DNA of 58,105 nucleotides from Geoalkalibacter sp. Its GTDB lineage: Bacteria > Desulfobacterota > Desulfuromonadia > Desulfuromonadales > Geoalkalibacteraceae. Positions 7,941 to 15,827 of this stretch are shown here, in pieces. The notes beneath the pieces were generated by a model. It saw nothing but the letters and a program-made list of their open reading frames with translations. It ran no database searches and was not told the origin of the DNA. The translations under genes were made by a program, and so were the position numbers. Position 1 is the first letter of the stretch, and each line of letters opens with the position of its first letter. The stretch spans positions 1 to 58,105 of the forward strand of contig NZ_JAUWAV010000025.1 of assembly GCF_030605225.1 (NCBI RefSeq), in the 5' to 3' direction.

Positions 7941-9206
7941 TTAACGCTTGAGGTTGATCAGCTCGCCGAGCAGTTCGTCGGTGGTGGTGATGATGCGCGA
8001 GTTGGCCTGAAAGCCGCGCTGGGTGGTGATCATCTTGACGAATTCCTGGGCCAGATCGACGTTGGACTGCTCCAGGGCGTTGGTGAAGATCTTGCCCAGC
8101 TCGGAGCTCGGCACGCCGATGCGCGGATCGCCCGAGGCATCGGAAGCCGCGTAGAGGTTGCTGCCCTCCTTGAGCAGACCGCCGGTGTTGGGAAACTTGG
8201 CCAGGGCGATCTGGCTGATCCGGATGCGCTCGCCGTTGGAGTAGTTGGCGGTGACGATGCCGTCGCCGTCGATGGAGATACGTACCAGGGACCCCGCGCC
8301 GTAGCCGTCCTGACTTTGGGAAATCACGATGGAGTCGCTACTGAACTGGGTGGTGTTGAAGGTCAGGCTGACGTTCTGCACGGCCGAGCCGTTGTTCCAG
8401 GCCAGGGCGCCGGGGTTGGTGGCGCCGTTCTGGCCGGCGATCAGGTTGCCGTTGACGTCGAACTGCAGGGTGCCGGTGCCGACGATGTCGAGGACTCCCG
8501 GGGTGCCGCCGATGATTTCACCGCCGTCGACCACCGTGTTCCACTGCCACTCATTGGCATTGGTCTTGGTGAAATAGGTCGTCAGCAAATGCGTGTTGCC
8601 CAGGGAGTCAAAGACCCGAGTCGAGGTCGCATAGCTTGAGGTCCCAATGGCATTGGCGGGATTGAACCCCCCGGCGACCACCGCGGCGTTGGAGTCGAGA
8701 TTGGTGGTCAGACCGATGGTGGTCGTCGAGCGTGCCGGAATCAGGGTGCCGATATCGACCTTGATGTCGGTGGGATCGCCCACGGACAGGGTGCCGTCGG
8801 CCTCGAAGCCCTTGCCCTGCACGCGCAGTCCCTCGGGATTGACCAGATAGCCCTGCTCGTTGAAGCGAAAAGCCCCGGCGCGGGTATAGAAGGTCTGCTG
8901 GGTGCCGACGGGCTTGACGATGAAGAAGCCCTCGCCCTCGATGGCGAGATCGGTGTTGGATTCGGTGTTCTCGAAGGTGCCCTGGCTGAAGATGTTGTCC
9001 ACCACGGAAAGCTGGGTGCCGCGACCCACCTGGCTGACGCCGCCCGAGCCGGAGATGGTGGCCGAGAGCAGGTCGGAGAAGATGGTGCGGCTCGCCTTGA
9101 AGCCGATGGTGTTGGTGTTGGCGATGTTGTTGCCGAGGACGCTCATGGCGTTGCCGTTGGTGTTGAGGCCGGAAACGCCGGTGTAGAGTGCGCTGGAAAT
9201 ACCCAT
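7941..9206 (-). CDS. flgE: Flagellar hook protein FlgE
   Basis: FlgE, 421 residues, the subunit of the flagellar hook. The N-terminal rod-type motif GISSALYTGVSGLNTNGNAM with SVLGNNIANTNTIGFKASR is followed by the FlgE/F/G hook domain (TDLAIEGEGFFIV, FYTRAGAFRFNEQGYLVNPEG), a variable surface domain, and the C-terminal EQSNVDLAQEFVKMITTQRGFQANSRIITTTDELLGELINLKR. GGAGG lies before the ATG. The length (about 420) favours the hook over the shorter rod proteins FlgF/FlgG, as does the position after flgD and the TIGR02530-like gene. It is last in its transcript. Confidence 0.94.
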   Translation of the reverse strand: MGISSALYTGVSGLNTNGNAMSVLGNNIANTNTIGFKASRTIFSDLLSATISGSGGVSQVGRGTQLSVVDNIFSQGTFENTESNTDLAIEGEGFFIVKPVGTQQTFYTRAGAFRFNEQGYLVNPEGLRVQGKGFEADGTLSVGDPTDIKVDIGTLIPARSTTTIGLTTNLDSNAAVVAGGFNPANAIGTSSYATSTRVFDSLGNTHLLTTYFTKTNANEWQWNTVVDGGEIIGGTPGVLDIVGTGTLQFDVNGNLIAGQNGATNPGALAWNNGSAVQNVSLTFNTTQFSSDSIVISQSQDGYGAGSLVRISIDGDGIVTANYSNGERIRISQIALAKFPNTGGLLKEGSNLYAASDASGDPRIGVPSSELGKIFTNALEQSNVDLAQEFVKMITTQRGFQANSRIITTTDELLGELINLKR

Positions 9207-9297
9207 GATGTCTTATCCTCCGTGGCGATGGGCCGCCTCTGTCGGTCGGCGGCCCGCGAACCTCCTCGTTGAGGACCGGTTCGGTTGGTTTAAGGTG

Positions 9298-9684
9298 TTA
9301 CGCGATGACCGCGCTGTCGATGTTGGTGAAGATGTTGCCCTTGAGACTGTCCTGGTCGACGACGGTGACGACGGTGGCGTTTTTGACGCTGACCACCAGG
9401 GCGTTGCCGTCGAGCAGCACCAGGGAGTCACGTCCGCCCTTGGCCTGCACCGACTGCACCGCGCTCTCGATGCGCCCCAGTTCGGCCGGGCCGAACTGGA
9501 TGCCGCGGCTTTCCATGCGCGCCAGGGCGTGCCGGGAAAATTGCAGCTCCTGCTTGCCCCGCAGTTGTCCGTGCAGCACCTCGTCGAAGCTGGGGCCGCC
9601 GGATTTGACCGGTTGACGACCGACGGGGGGCGGGGGCGTGACCGGATAAACCGGCGGACTGTAGATGGTGAACTTGTCGCTCAT
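9298..9684 (-). CDS. TIGR02530-like flagellar operon protein
   Basis: A small 128-residue protein that resembles the TIGR02530 family ('flg_new') found between flgD and flgE in many non-enteric flagellar operons. The diagnostic region is the second half: LQFSRHALARMESRGI, LGRIESAVQSVQAKGGRDSLVLLDGNALVVSVKNATVVTVVDQDSLKGNIFTNIDSAVI. The first third is proline-rich and probably disordered. Its function is not established; position suggests a role in hook assembly. It starts just after flgD (2 bp). Confidence 0.85.
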   Translation of the reverse strand: MSDKFTIYSPPVYPVTPPPPVGRQPVKSGGPSFDEVLHGQLRGKQELQFSRHALARMESRGIQFGPAELGRIESAVQSVQAKGGRDSLVLLDGNALVVSVKNATVVTVVDQDSLKGNIFTNIDSAVIA

Positions 9685-9686
9685 GC

Positions 9687-10349
9687 TCAGAGCCCCCGCA
9701 CGCTCTGGATGTCGCGCAGGCGGAAGTTGCCGCTGTCGGACACCAGCCAGTTGACGCCGCCGATCATATCGACGCCGGTGATCCGGGTTTTGACCAGGGC
9801 CTTGGCCGGGATGCTCTCCTCACTGGCGTTGAGGGCGCGCGCCACCACCTGATAATCGCCCGGAGGCAGTTTGTCGCCGTTGAGGCCGGTGCCGTCCCAG
9901 CCGACGAAATGTTCGCCCGCGGCCGCGGCGCCCACCGGGATGTTGGCCAGGTTGCGGCCGGTGGCGTCGAGCACGTGCAGACTCACCTCGTGGGCGGGAA
10001 TGTCGAGCTGAAAGCCGAGGTTGACGGGATGTCCCTTGAAGGAAAATCCGCCTGAGGCGGAGACCGCTTCGGTGCCGATCATGGAGAGGGCGGACAGGCG
10101 CTCCATCTCCAGGGAGCCTTGGGCCATGCGGCCGAGGTTGTCGTTGACGGCGAAGAGCTGCTCCAGGGAGCTGAACTGCGCCAGTTGGGCGGTGAATTCC
10201 GTGGGATCCTGGGGATTGAGGGGATCCTGGTTCTGCAACTGGGTCACGAGCAGACGCAGGAAATCGTCCTTGCCCATCACCGCCCCGTTGCCGAGGTTTT
10301 TTGTCAGGGCGCCGCCGCCGGCGGCGCTGGTCGCGGATATGACGGACAT
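9687..10349 (-). CDS. flgD: Flagellar hook capping/scaffold protein FlgD
   Basis: FlgD, 220 residues, the cap under which FlgE subunits polymerise. The N-terminal signature MGKDDFLRLLVTQLQNQDPLNPQDPTEFTAQLAQFSSLEQL is clear. A Tudor/Ig-like middle and the FlgD Ig domain follow (HVLDATGRNLANIPVGAAAAGEHFVGWDGTGLNGDKLPPGDYQVVARA), including the typical WDG motif. It lies between fliK and the TIGR02530-like gene. Length and domains are normal. Confidence 0.96.
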   Translation of the reverse strand: MSVISATSAAGGGALTKNLGNGAVMGKDDFLRLLVTQLQNQDPLNPQDPTEFTAQLAQFSSLEQLFAVNDNLGRMAQGSLEMERLSALSMIGTEAVSASGGFSFKGHPVNLGFQLDIPAHEVSLHVLDATGRNLANIPVGAAAAGEHFVGWDGTGLNGDKLPPGDYQVVARALNASEESIPAKALVKTRITGVDMIGGVNWLVSDSGNFRLRDIQSVRGL

Positions 10350-10374
10350 AAGCCTTACCTTCTCCTTGCGCGCC

Positions 10375-11799
10375 TTAGATGCGCAGATTGATGCCGCCGC
10401 TACCGGTCAGCCCCGCCCTGGGGACTGCCGCTTCTTCCGCCCGGCTGATGCGCGCGGCGGCATGGCGTTGCGGCGGGGCTTCGGCCTGTTGCTGCCGGCG
10501 CTCGCCGAACCATTCGCGCCCCTCGCCCTGCTGGCGGTTGTCGAGGCTGACCTCGCAGCTGTCGAGTTTGAGCCCCTGGCTTTCCAGGGCGTCGCGCAAA
10601 CGGAACAGATTGCGTTCCAGCACCTCCTGCACCTGCGGGTTCTGCGCGTGGATATGCGCCTTGAGCACGCCCTTCTCCATGAGCAGTTCCATGCGCAGCT
10701 CGCCCAGTTCCTCGGGATGCAGGCGCAGGGTCATGCGGCTGCCTTCGCCCTGGCCGCGGAGGTTGAAGCGCTCGACCACCTGGTTGAGCAACTGGTTGTC
10801 GGGCAGCAGGGTGCCGTTGGCGAGTCGCAAGCCGGGAGCGGCCTGGGGTTCGCCGGCGGACGCCGCGGGACGGGCGGTCTCCAGGGTGAAGGCCTGGGAG
10901 GGTTCCGCGCCGGAGTTGGACGGCAGCGGTGCAGCGTCGGCGGCGCCGCCCCGGTTCTGGAAGGAAGCCAGATCCGATTGTCCCTGACCCGATGCCGCGC
11001 CTTGCACGCGCGTCGCTTCGCCGGCCTGGCCCTCGCCCGGAGCGCTGAGCGCCTCAAACCGCGCCCCTTCGCTGTGCCGTCCCGTCTCGACCTGCTGCGC
11101 CCGGGGCTGGATGAGCGCGGCGAAACGCACATCCGTGGGCGAAACGGCGGGGAGCGCGGCGGGAATATGCCGCAAAGACGCCTCCACCTTGGCTTGCGCC
11201 TCCGTGGCTTCCCCTGGTTTCGACCCTTCCGGCTCCTGAGCGGTCAAGGACGCAAGCGGCGCGGCAGCGGCTGGTTGCGGGTCGAGTCGCTGCGGCTTGA
11301 CCAGCCCTGAGTCGAGGCTTTCCTCGTGCGCCAAGGAAAGATCCGCAGCGGCAGCGGGGATTGCGCCCACCACGGGTTGCTGAGCCGGCAAAGGCTGCGG
11401 AACCATCACGGGCTGCTGAGCCACCACGGGTTGCTGAGCCACCAAAGGCTGCGGAACCATCACGGGCTGCGGCAGCGGCGACGAGAGTTTTTCCTCAACC
11501 GATGCCCCGCCTTGCGCGGTCGGCGCGACGCTCTGTTCCAGAAGCGCCATGAACGCCGATGCCTGGCCCGCGCTCTGGGTTTCGAGCAGGGTCATCAGAG
11601 CGGCGAGCGCCTCGTGCTCCGCGCCCGGTTGTGCGCCGTCCTGGTCCGCCTTGAGCGCAAGGGGCGGCTCGGTCGGCACCTGAGCGGCGGCGAACAGCTG
11701 CAGCAGTTGGGAAAAGTCCGTCGCGGCGGCCTTCCCCGCGCCGGGTCCGGCGGACAGGCCGGGCAGCAGCTGAGTCATGTCGATCATGAGTGTTTGCAT
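10375..11799 (-). CDS. fliK: Flagellar hook-length control protein FliK
   Basis: FliK, 474 residues, the molecular ruler that sets hook length and triggers the FlhB specificity switch. The N-terminal two thirds are A/Q/P-rich and of low complexity, with a tandem segment around residues 108-146 made of VMVPQPL and AQQPVV repeats. The C-terminal Flg_hook domain is clear: MTLRLHPEELGELRMELLMEKGVLKAHIHAQNPQVQEVLERNLFRLRDALESQGLKLDSCEVSLD. A near-perfect ribosome site (AAAGGAGGTGA) precedes the ATG. The assignment rests on the C-terminal domain and synteny. Confidence 0.92.
   Translation of the reverse strand: MQTLMIDMTQLLPGLSAGPGAGKAAATDFSQLLQLFAAAQVPTEPPLALKADQDGAQPGAEHEALAALMTLLETQSAGQASAFMALLEQSVAPTAQGGASVEEKLSSPLPQPVMVPQPLVAQQPVVAQQPVMVPQPLPAQQPVVGAIPAAAADLSLAHEESLDSGLVKPQRLDPQPAAAAPLASLTAQEPEGSKPGEATEAQAKVEASLRHIPAALPAVSPTDVRFAALIQPRAQQVETGRHSEGARFEALSAPGEGQAGEATRVQGAASGQGQSDLASFQNRGGAADAAPLPSNSGAEPSQAFTLETARPAASAGEPQAAPGLRLANGTLLPDNQLLNQVVERFNLRGQGEGSRMTLRLHPEELGELRMELLMEKGVLKAHIHAQNPQVQEVLERNLFRLRDALESQGLKLDSCEVSLDNRQQGEGREWFGERRQQQAEAPPQRHAAARISRAEEAAVPRAGLTGSGGINLRI
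11361..11470. repeat. In-frame tandem repeats inside fliK
   Basis: Imperfect 18-bp units (CACGGGCTGCTGAGCCAC, CACGGGTTGCTGAGCCAC) alternate with AAAGGCTGCGGAACCAT, so a stretch of about 51 bp is nearly duplicated. All changes keep the reading frame and encode VMVPQPL/AQQPVV repeats in the FliK ruler region. Confidence 0.8.
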
Positions 11800-11854
11800 G
11801 GGGTTGTCACCTCCTTTCGTCGGGAATGGTCCTGCGTGATCCGGCCGGGCGCCC

Positions 11855-12319
11855 TTACTGCGCCAGACTGGAATAGGAAACGGTGAGGGCGGCGGCGACC
11901 TCCTGATCCATGCCGGCGAGAATGCGCCCGGCGGATTTGGCGCGCATGCCTTCGAGAATGGCCACGGCGAGATCCTTGTCGAGGTTGGCGATGATGCCCG
12001 CGGCGATGTTGGGGTCCATCTTTTCGTACATCTTGCTCAGTTCCTGGGCCTTCTGAATTTCCGCCGCGTCTTTCTGCGCCAGCATGGCGGCCAGTTCCTC
12101 GCGGCGCTGCCGCAGCTCATCGATTTTCTTATCGACCTCGGCCTGCAGAGTCTTTAGCTCCATTTCGCGTCGTTCGAGGATCTGTTCCTTTTCCGTCAGG
12201 GCGCGGCGCTGCTCCTGAAGCTCGGTGAGAATGCGGCGCTCCTCCACCGAGCCGGCCTGGGCGACAAGGGGCGCCGACACCAGCAGGGCGAGCAGCAGCG
12301 AGTACAGGATTCGCTTCAT
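11855..12319 (-). CDS. MotE-like secreted coiled-coil protein
   Basis: A 154-residue protein starting at the ATG at 12319. It has a signal peptide (MKRILYSLLLALLVSAPLVAQA) and a long charged coiled coil (about residues 28-95, EERRILTELQEQRRALTEKEQ onward). A C-terminal MgtE-N-like helical domain follows (SKMYEKMDPNIAAGIIANLDKDLAVAILEGMRAKSAGRILAGMDQEVAAALT). This layout matches MotE-type proteins found between fliJ and fliK in many flagellar operons, which chaperone periplasmic stator or MotC-type parts. A direct role here is inferred from architecture and synteny. It starts 5 bp after the fliJ stop. Confidence 0.82.
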   Translation of the reverse strand: MKRILYSLLLALLVSAPLVAQAGSVEERRILTELQEQRRALTEKEQILERREMELKTLQAEVDKKIDELRQRREELAAMLAQKDAAEIQKAQELSKMYEKMDPNIAAGIIANLDKDLAVAILEGMRAKSAGRILAGMDQEVAAALTVSYSSLAQ

Positions 12320-12323
12320 GGAT

Positions 12324-12758
12324 CTATCTCCGGTGAAATTGCACGGCGACCTCGTCGAGCACGATGCCCTCGCGCCGCTTGAGTTCCTGCTGAAATTCCT
12401 GCTCGTTTTTTTCCTTGAGCTTTTCCAGCAGCTTCTTTTCGCGACTGGCCTCGGTGAGCTCCTGGCGTTTGTGCAGAATCTGCCGACGCAGCCGCTCCAT
12501 GCTCTCGACCATGCGCGCCACGGATTCAACCTTGTGGCTGATGCGGTTCTGGAACAGCAGCATGGCCTCGCAGCTGATGCCGATCTGCTGCCGCTGCTCG
12601 TATTCCTGATACAGGCTTTCAAGTTCCTGTTCCTCGGCGGTTATGCGCTCCAGCAGATCGGCTTCCTGCTGCAGGCTGCGGGCCAGCTCCTGCTTGGCCT
12701 GATCCTCGAGGATCTGGCGATAGTTGAGCACGGGTTGCAGCTTGAACTGGTTTTTCAT
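12324..12758 (-). CDS. fliJ: Flagellar export chaperone FliJ
   Basis: FliJ, 144 residues from the ATG at 12758, the central coiled-coil stalk of the export ATPase, analogous to the gamma subunit of F-ATPase. The sequence is almost entirely charged helix: FKLQPVLNYRQILEDQAKQELARSLQ at the start is the classic FliJ beginning, and two long heptad-rich helices follow. The start is chosen for its GGAG site; an upstream in-frame TTG/ATG region adds a non-conserved tail. It follows fliI directly, the standard order. Confidence 0.92.
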   Translation of the reverse strand: MKNQFKLQPVLNYRQILEDQAKQELARSLQQEADLLERITAEEQELESLYQEYEQRQQIGISCEAMLLFQNRISHKVESVARMVESMERLRRQILHKRQELTEASREKKLLEKLKEKNEQEFQQELKRREGIVLDEVAVQFHRR

Positions 12759-12807
12759 GACTCGGTCTCCAAGCGGTTCAAGCAAGCATTCGTGGTTTCA
12801 AAAGCTT

Positions 12808-14130
12808 CTAGCGCAGTTCCTTGCGCCGGTCGAGCACCAGGGTTTCCATGCCCTTGAGGGTGGTTTCCAGATCGACCTTGTCCTCCATGCCCTGGCGCAA
12901 AAACTCATTGACCGCGTCGATGCGGGTCAGGGTGTAGTCGATCTTGGCGTTGCTGCCCTTGGCGTAGGCGCCGATGTTGATGAGATCCTCGGCTTCCTTG
13001 TAGGTGGCGAGAATTTCACGCACCTGACCGGCGAAGCGCTGATGCTCGGGGCTCACGATGTCGCGCATGACGCGGCTCGCCGAGGCGAGAATGTCGATGC
13101 AGGGATAGTGGTTTTTCGCCGCCAGGGCGCGCGAGAGCACGATGTGGCCGTCGAGAATCGAGCGTACCGCGTCGGCGATGGGCTCGTTCATGTCGTCGCC
13201 CTCGACGAGCACGGTATAAAGCCCGGTGATGCTGCCGCGCTCGCGAAAGGAACCGGCGCGCTCGAGCAGCTTGGGCAGGGTGGCGAACACCGACGGGGTG
13301 TAGCCCTTGGTGGTGGGCGGCTCGCCGATGGCCAGGCCGACTTCGCGCATGGCCATGGCAAAGCGCGTCACCGAATCCATCATCAGCAGCACGTTGGCGC
13401 CCTGGTTGCAGAAGTATTCGGCGACGGTGGTGGCGACGAAGGCCCCGCGCATGCGCAGCAGCGGCGACTGGTCGGAGGTGGCGACCACCACCACGGAGCG
13501 CGCCAGACCCTCGGGCCCCAGATCGCGCTCCATGAACTCCATGACCTCGCGGCCGCGCTCGCCGATGAGGGCGATGACGTTGACGTCGGCGCGGGCGTGC
13601 TTGGCCATCATGCCGAGCAGCACGCTCTTGCCGACCCCCGAGCCGGCCAAAATGCCCATGCGCTGACCCAGGCCGCTGGTGAGCAGGCCGTTGATGGCGC
13701 GCACCCCGAGATCCAGGGGCTCCTCGATTTTCTTGCGCTGCAGGGGCCCGGGCGGCAGGGCGTAAAGGGGCATTTCCCGCCCGCCGAGCAATGCGGGGCC
13801 GTCGTCCAGCGGTTCGCCCATGGCGCCGATCACTCGCCCGAGCAGGCCGTCGTGCACCGCGAGGGTGGCGCTGGTGCGGCGCACGCGGATCAGGCTGCCG
13901 GGTCCCAGGCCGCGCAGCTCGCCGAGGGGCATGAGCAGCGCCTGGGAGTCGCGAAAGCCCACCACCTCGGCGGGCACCGGCACGCCGCCGTCCAGGGGCG
14001 TGATGTCGCAGAGCGTGCCGACGGAGGCTTGCGGGCAGTAGCCCTCGACGATGAGCCCGACGATGCGCGTCACCTTGCCCAGCACGCGCAGGGCGGGAAC
14101 CGCGCGGATGCTCTCCAGCAGGGCATCCAT
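12808..14130 (-). CDS. fliI: Flagellum-specific ATPase FliI
   Basis: FliI, 440 residues, the ATPase that helps unfold and deliver export substrates. The Walker A motif GSGVGKS lies near residues 160-168, Walker B is in NVLLMMDSVTRFAMA, and ALIGERGREVMEF and GYTPSVFATLPKLLERAG are hallmarks of the T3SS/F1-beta ATPase family. The length equals the family norm. The start codon overlaps the fliH stop (TGATG). All catalytic parts are intact. Confidence 0.97.
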   Translation of the reverse strand: MDALLESIRAVPALRVLGKVTRIVGLIVEGYCPQASVGTLCDITPLDGGVPVPAEVVGFRDSQALLMPLGELRGLGPGSLIRVRRTSATLAVHDGLLGRVIGAMGEPLDDGPALLGGREMPLYALPPGPLQRKKIEEPLDLGVRAINGLLTSGLGQRMGILAGSGVGKSVLLGMMAKHARADVNVIALIGERGREVMEFMERDLGPEGLARSVVVVATSDQSPLLRMRGAFVATTVAEYFCNQGANVLLMMDSVTRFAMAMREVGLAIGEPPTTKGYTPSVFATLPKLLERAGSFRERGSITGLYTVLVEGDDMNEPIADAVRSILDGHIVLSRALAAKNHYPCIDILASASRVMRDIVSPEHQRFAGQVREILATYKEAEDLINIGAYAKGSNAKIDYTLTRIDAVNEFLRQGMEDKVDLETTLKGMETLVLDRRKELR

Positions 14131-14816
14131 CAGCCGCCTCCGAGATGATCGAGCAGGCGCTGGCGAATCTCGGCGAGTTGACTCTCGATGGTCGCATCCA
14201 CCTGGCCGAGGCTCGTGTCGACCACGCAGCCGCCGCGCGAAATGCTCGCATCGGCTTCGACGCGAATGTTCTTGTTCGCGCCCTGGGCGGCGAGAAACAG
14301 CGGCTTGCGCTCGGTGACCAGGGCCAGATCGGCGGGATGGACGCGGATCTGATATTCATCGGCCTTGAGCACGTGCTGCATGGCCTTGGCCAGGGTCTCC
14401 TGGATGAACTCGGGGCGCACGGCGATCTCGGCGTCGATCACCTGCTCGGCCACCGCCATCACCAGGCGCACCATGTCCTCGGCGCTGTTTTTCAGCAGCT
14501 CCGCGCGCAGGCGGCTGATCTCCGCCAGGGCCTGACTCAGGGCGTCGGCGGCGCGCACCAGCTCGCCGGCCGCTTCATCGAGAGCCTGCTGCCGCCCCTG
14601 GCGCTGGGCTTCGGCCAGTTGCTCGCGCGTCGCGCCGGCGTTGGCGGGAGCGGTGCGCACGCTTTCGATCACCGTGGCAGTGGCGGCCAGGTTCTCCTCG
14701 ACGAACAGGCCCAGCCCGCCCGAGGCCTCGGCGCCGCTCGCGGCATCGAACTCGAGAAAGCGCAGGGTCTTGAGCCCCGCCGGCTCGCTCAGGCGAAACA
14801 CTCTAGACAAGGGCAT
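14130..14816 (-). CDS. fliH: Flagellar export regulator FliH
   Basis: FliH, 228 residues, the stator-like negative regulator of FliI that links the ATPase to FliN. The middle is an A/E/Q-rich helix, and the C-terminal half carries the FliH/YscL domain (DMVRLVMAVAEQVIDAEIAV, IQETLAKAMQHVLKADEYQIRVHPADLALV, ISRGGCVVDTSLGQVDATIESQLAEIRQRLLDHL). The start overlaps the end of fliG by 14 bp in another frame. The sequence is divergent at the N-terminus as is normal for this family. Confidence 0.93.
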   Translation of the reverse strand: MPLSRVFRLSEPAGLKTLRFLEFDAASGAEASGGLGLFVEENLAATATVIESVRTAPANAGATREQLAEAQRQGRQQALDEAAGELVRAADALSQALAEISRLRAELLKNSAEDMVRLVMAVAEQVIDAEIAVRPEFIQETLAKAMQHVLKADEYQIRVHPADLALVTERKPLFLAAQGANKNIRVEADASISRGGCVVDTSLGQVDATIESQLAEIRQRLLDHLGGG

Positions 14817-15810
14817 CCTCCCCGCCGCGGCCCGGGATCACCAGCTGACCTTCCTCTTCGAGCTTGAGGGCCACCTGCAAAATCATCTGCTGCATGGCTT
14901 CGACCTCGGAGACGCGCACCGGCCCCATGGCTTCGAGGTCTTCCTGGATCATCTCGGCGGCGCGCTGGGAGATGTTGCTGAAAATCTTGGCCTTGATGTC
15001 CTCGGAGGCCGACTTGAGGGCCAGGGTGAGGGTGTCGTTGTTGATCTCGCGCAGCACCATCTGCAGCGAACGGTTGTCGAGCTTGACCAGATCGTCGAAG
15101 GTGAACATCTTCTTGCGGATGCTCTCGGCCATCTCCGGATCCGTGGCCTCCAGGGAGGCGAGAATCGCGCGGTCGCCGCCCTTGTCGAGCCGCCCGAGAA
15201 TTTCCACCACCTTGTCGATGCCGCCCACCTGCTTCTGCTCCTTGCTCACCACCACGCCGATCTCGCGCTGCAGGGCGTCCTCGATCTGGGCGATGACCTC
15301 GGGCGCCACGCGGTCGATCTTGGCCACGCGGTACATGACGTCGGCCTGCAATTCCTCGGGCAGATAAGAGACGATGCGGCTCGCATGATCGGATTTCTGG
15401 GTGGAGAGAATCAGCGCGATGGTCTGGGGATGCTCGCTTTCCAGCAGGCTCGCCACCATGCGCGGCTGCATCATGGAGATGGTCTCCAGGGGCCGACCCT
15501 CGGTGCCGCTCGCCACCTGTTCGAGCAGGTGCTCGGCGCGATCCTCGTCGCCGCTGCCGGCGATGGCGCGGCGCACGAAATCGTTGCCGTTGACGAACAG
15601 GCCGATGCTCTTGTTCTGGATCTGGCGGCACTCGTTGAGCACCTCGCGGGCGATGTCGGCGGGCACATGATCGATCGACATCATGCAGCGGCTGATCATG
15701 CGCACCTCCAGATCATCGAGCTCGGCGAAAATCGCCGCCGAGGCCTCCTCGCCCAGACACAGCAGCAGGATCGCCGCCTTTTCAACACCGGAGAGTTTGG
15801 AATATTGCAT
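14803..15810 (-). CDS. fliG: Flagellar motor switch protein FliG
   Basis: FliG, 335 residues, the upper C-ring protein on which the stator generates torque. The FliG N domain (LSGVEKAAILLLCLGEEASAAIFAEL), the middle domain with the ARM-M pattern (LLESEHPQTIALILSTQKSDHASRIVSYLPEE; EHPQT is the conserved EHPQ motif) and the C-terminal domain (MFTFDDLVKLDNRSLQMVLREI, LKSASEDIKAKIFSNISQRAAEMIQEDLEAMGPVRVSEVE) are complete. It lies 17 bp after fliF. Confidence 0.97.
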   Translation of the reverse strand: MQYSKLSGVEKAAILLLCLGEEASAAIFAELDDLEVRMISRCMMSIDHVPADIAREVLNECRQIQNKSIGLFVNGNDFVRRAIAGSGDEDRAEHLLEQVASGTEGRPLETISMMQPRMVASLLESEHPQTIALILSTQKSDHASRIVSYLPEELQADVMYRVAKIDRVAPEVIAQIEDALQREIGVVVSKEQKQVGGIDKVVEILGRLDKGGDRAILASLEATDPEMAESIRKKMFTFDDLVKLDNRSLQMVLREINNDTLTLALKSASEDIKAKIFSNISQRAAEMIQEDLEAMGPVRVSEVEAMQQMILQVALKLEEEGQLVIPGRGGEDALV

Positions 15811-15827
15811 GGGTATCGCCTAAATCC

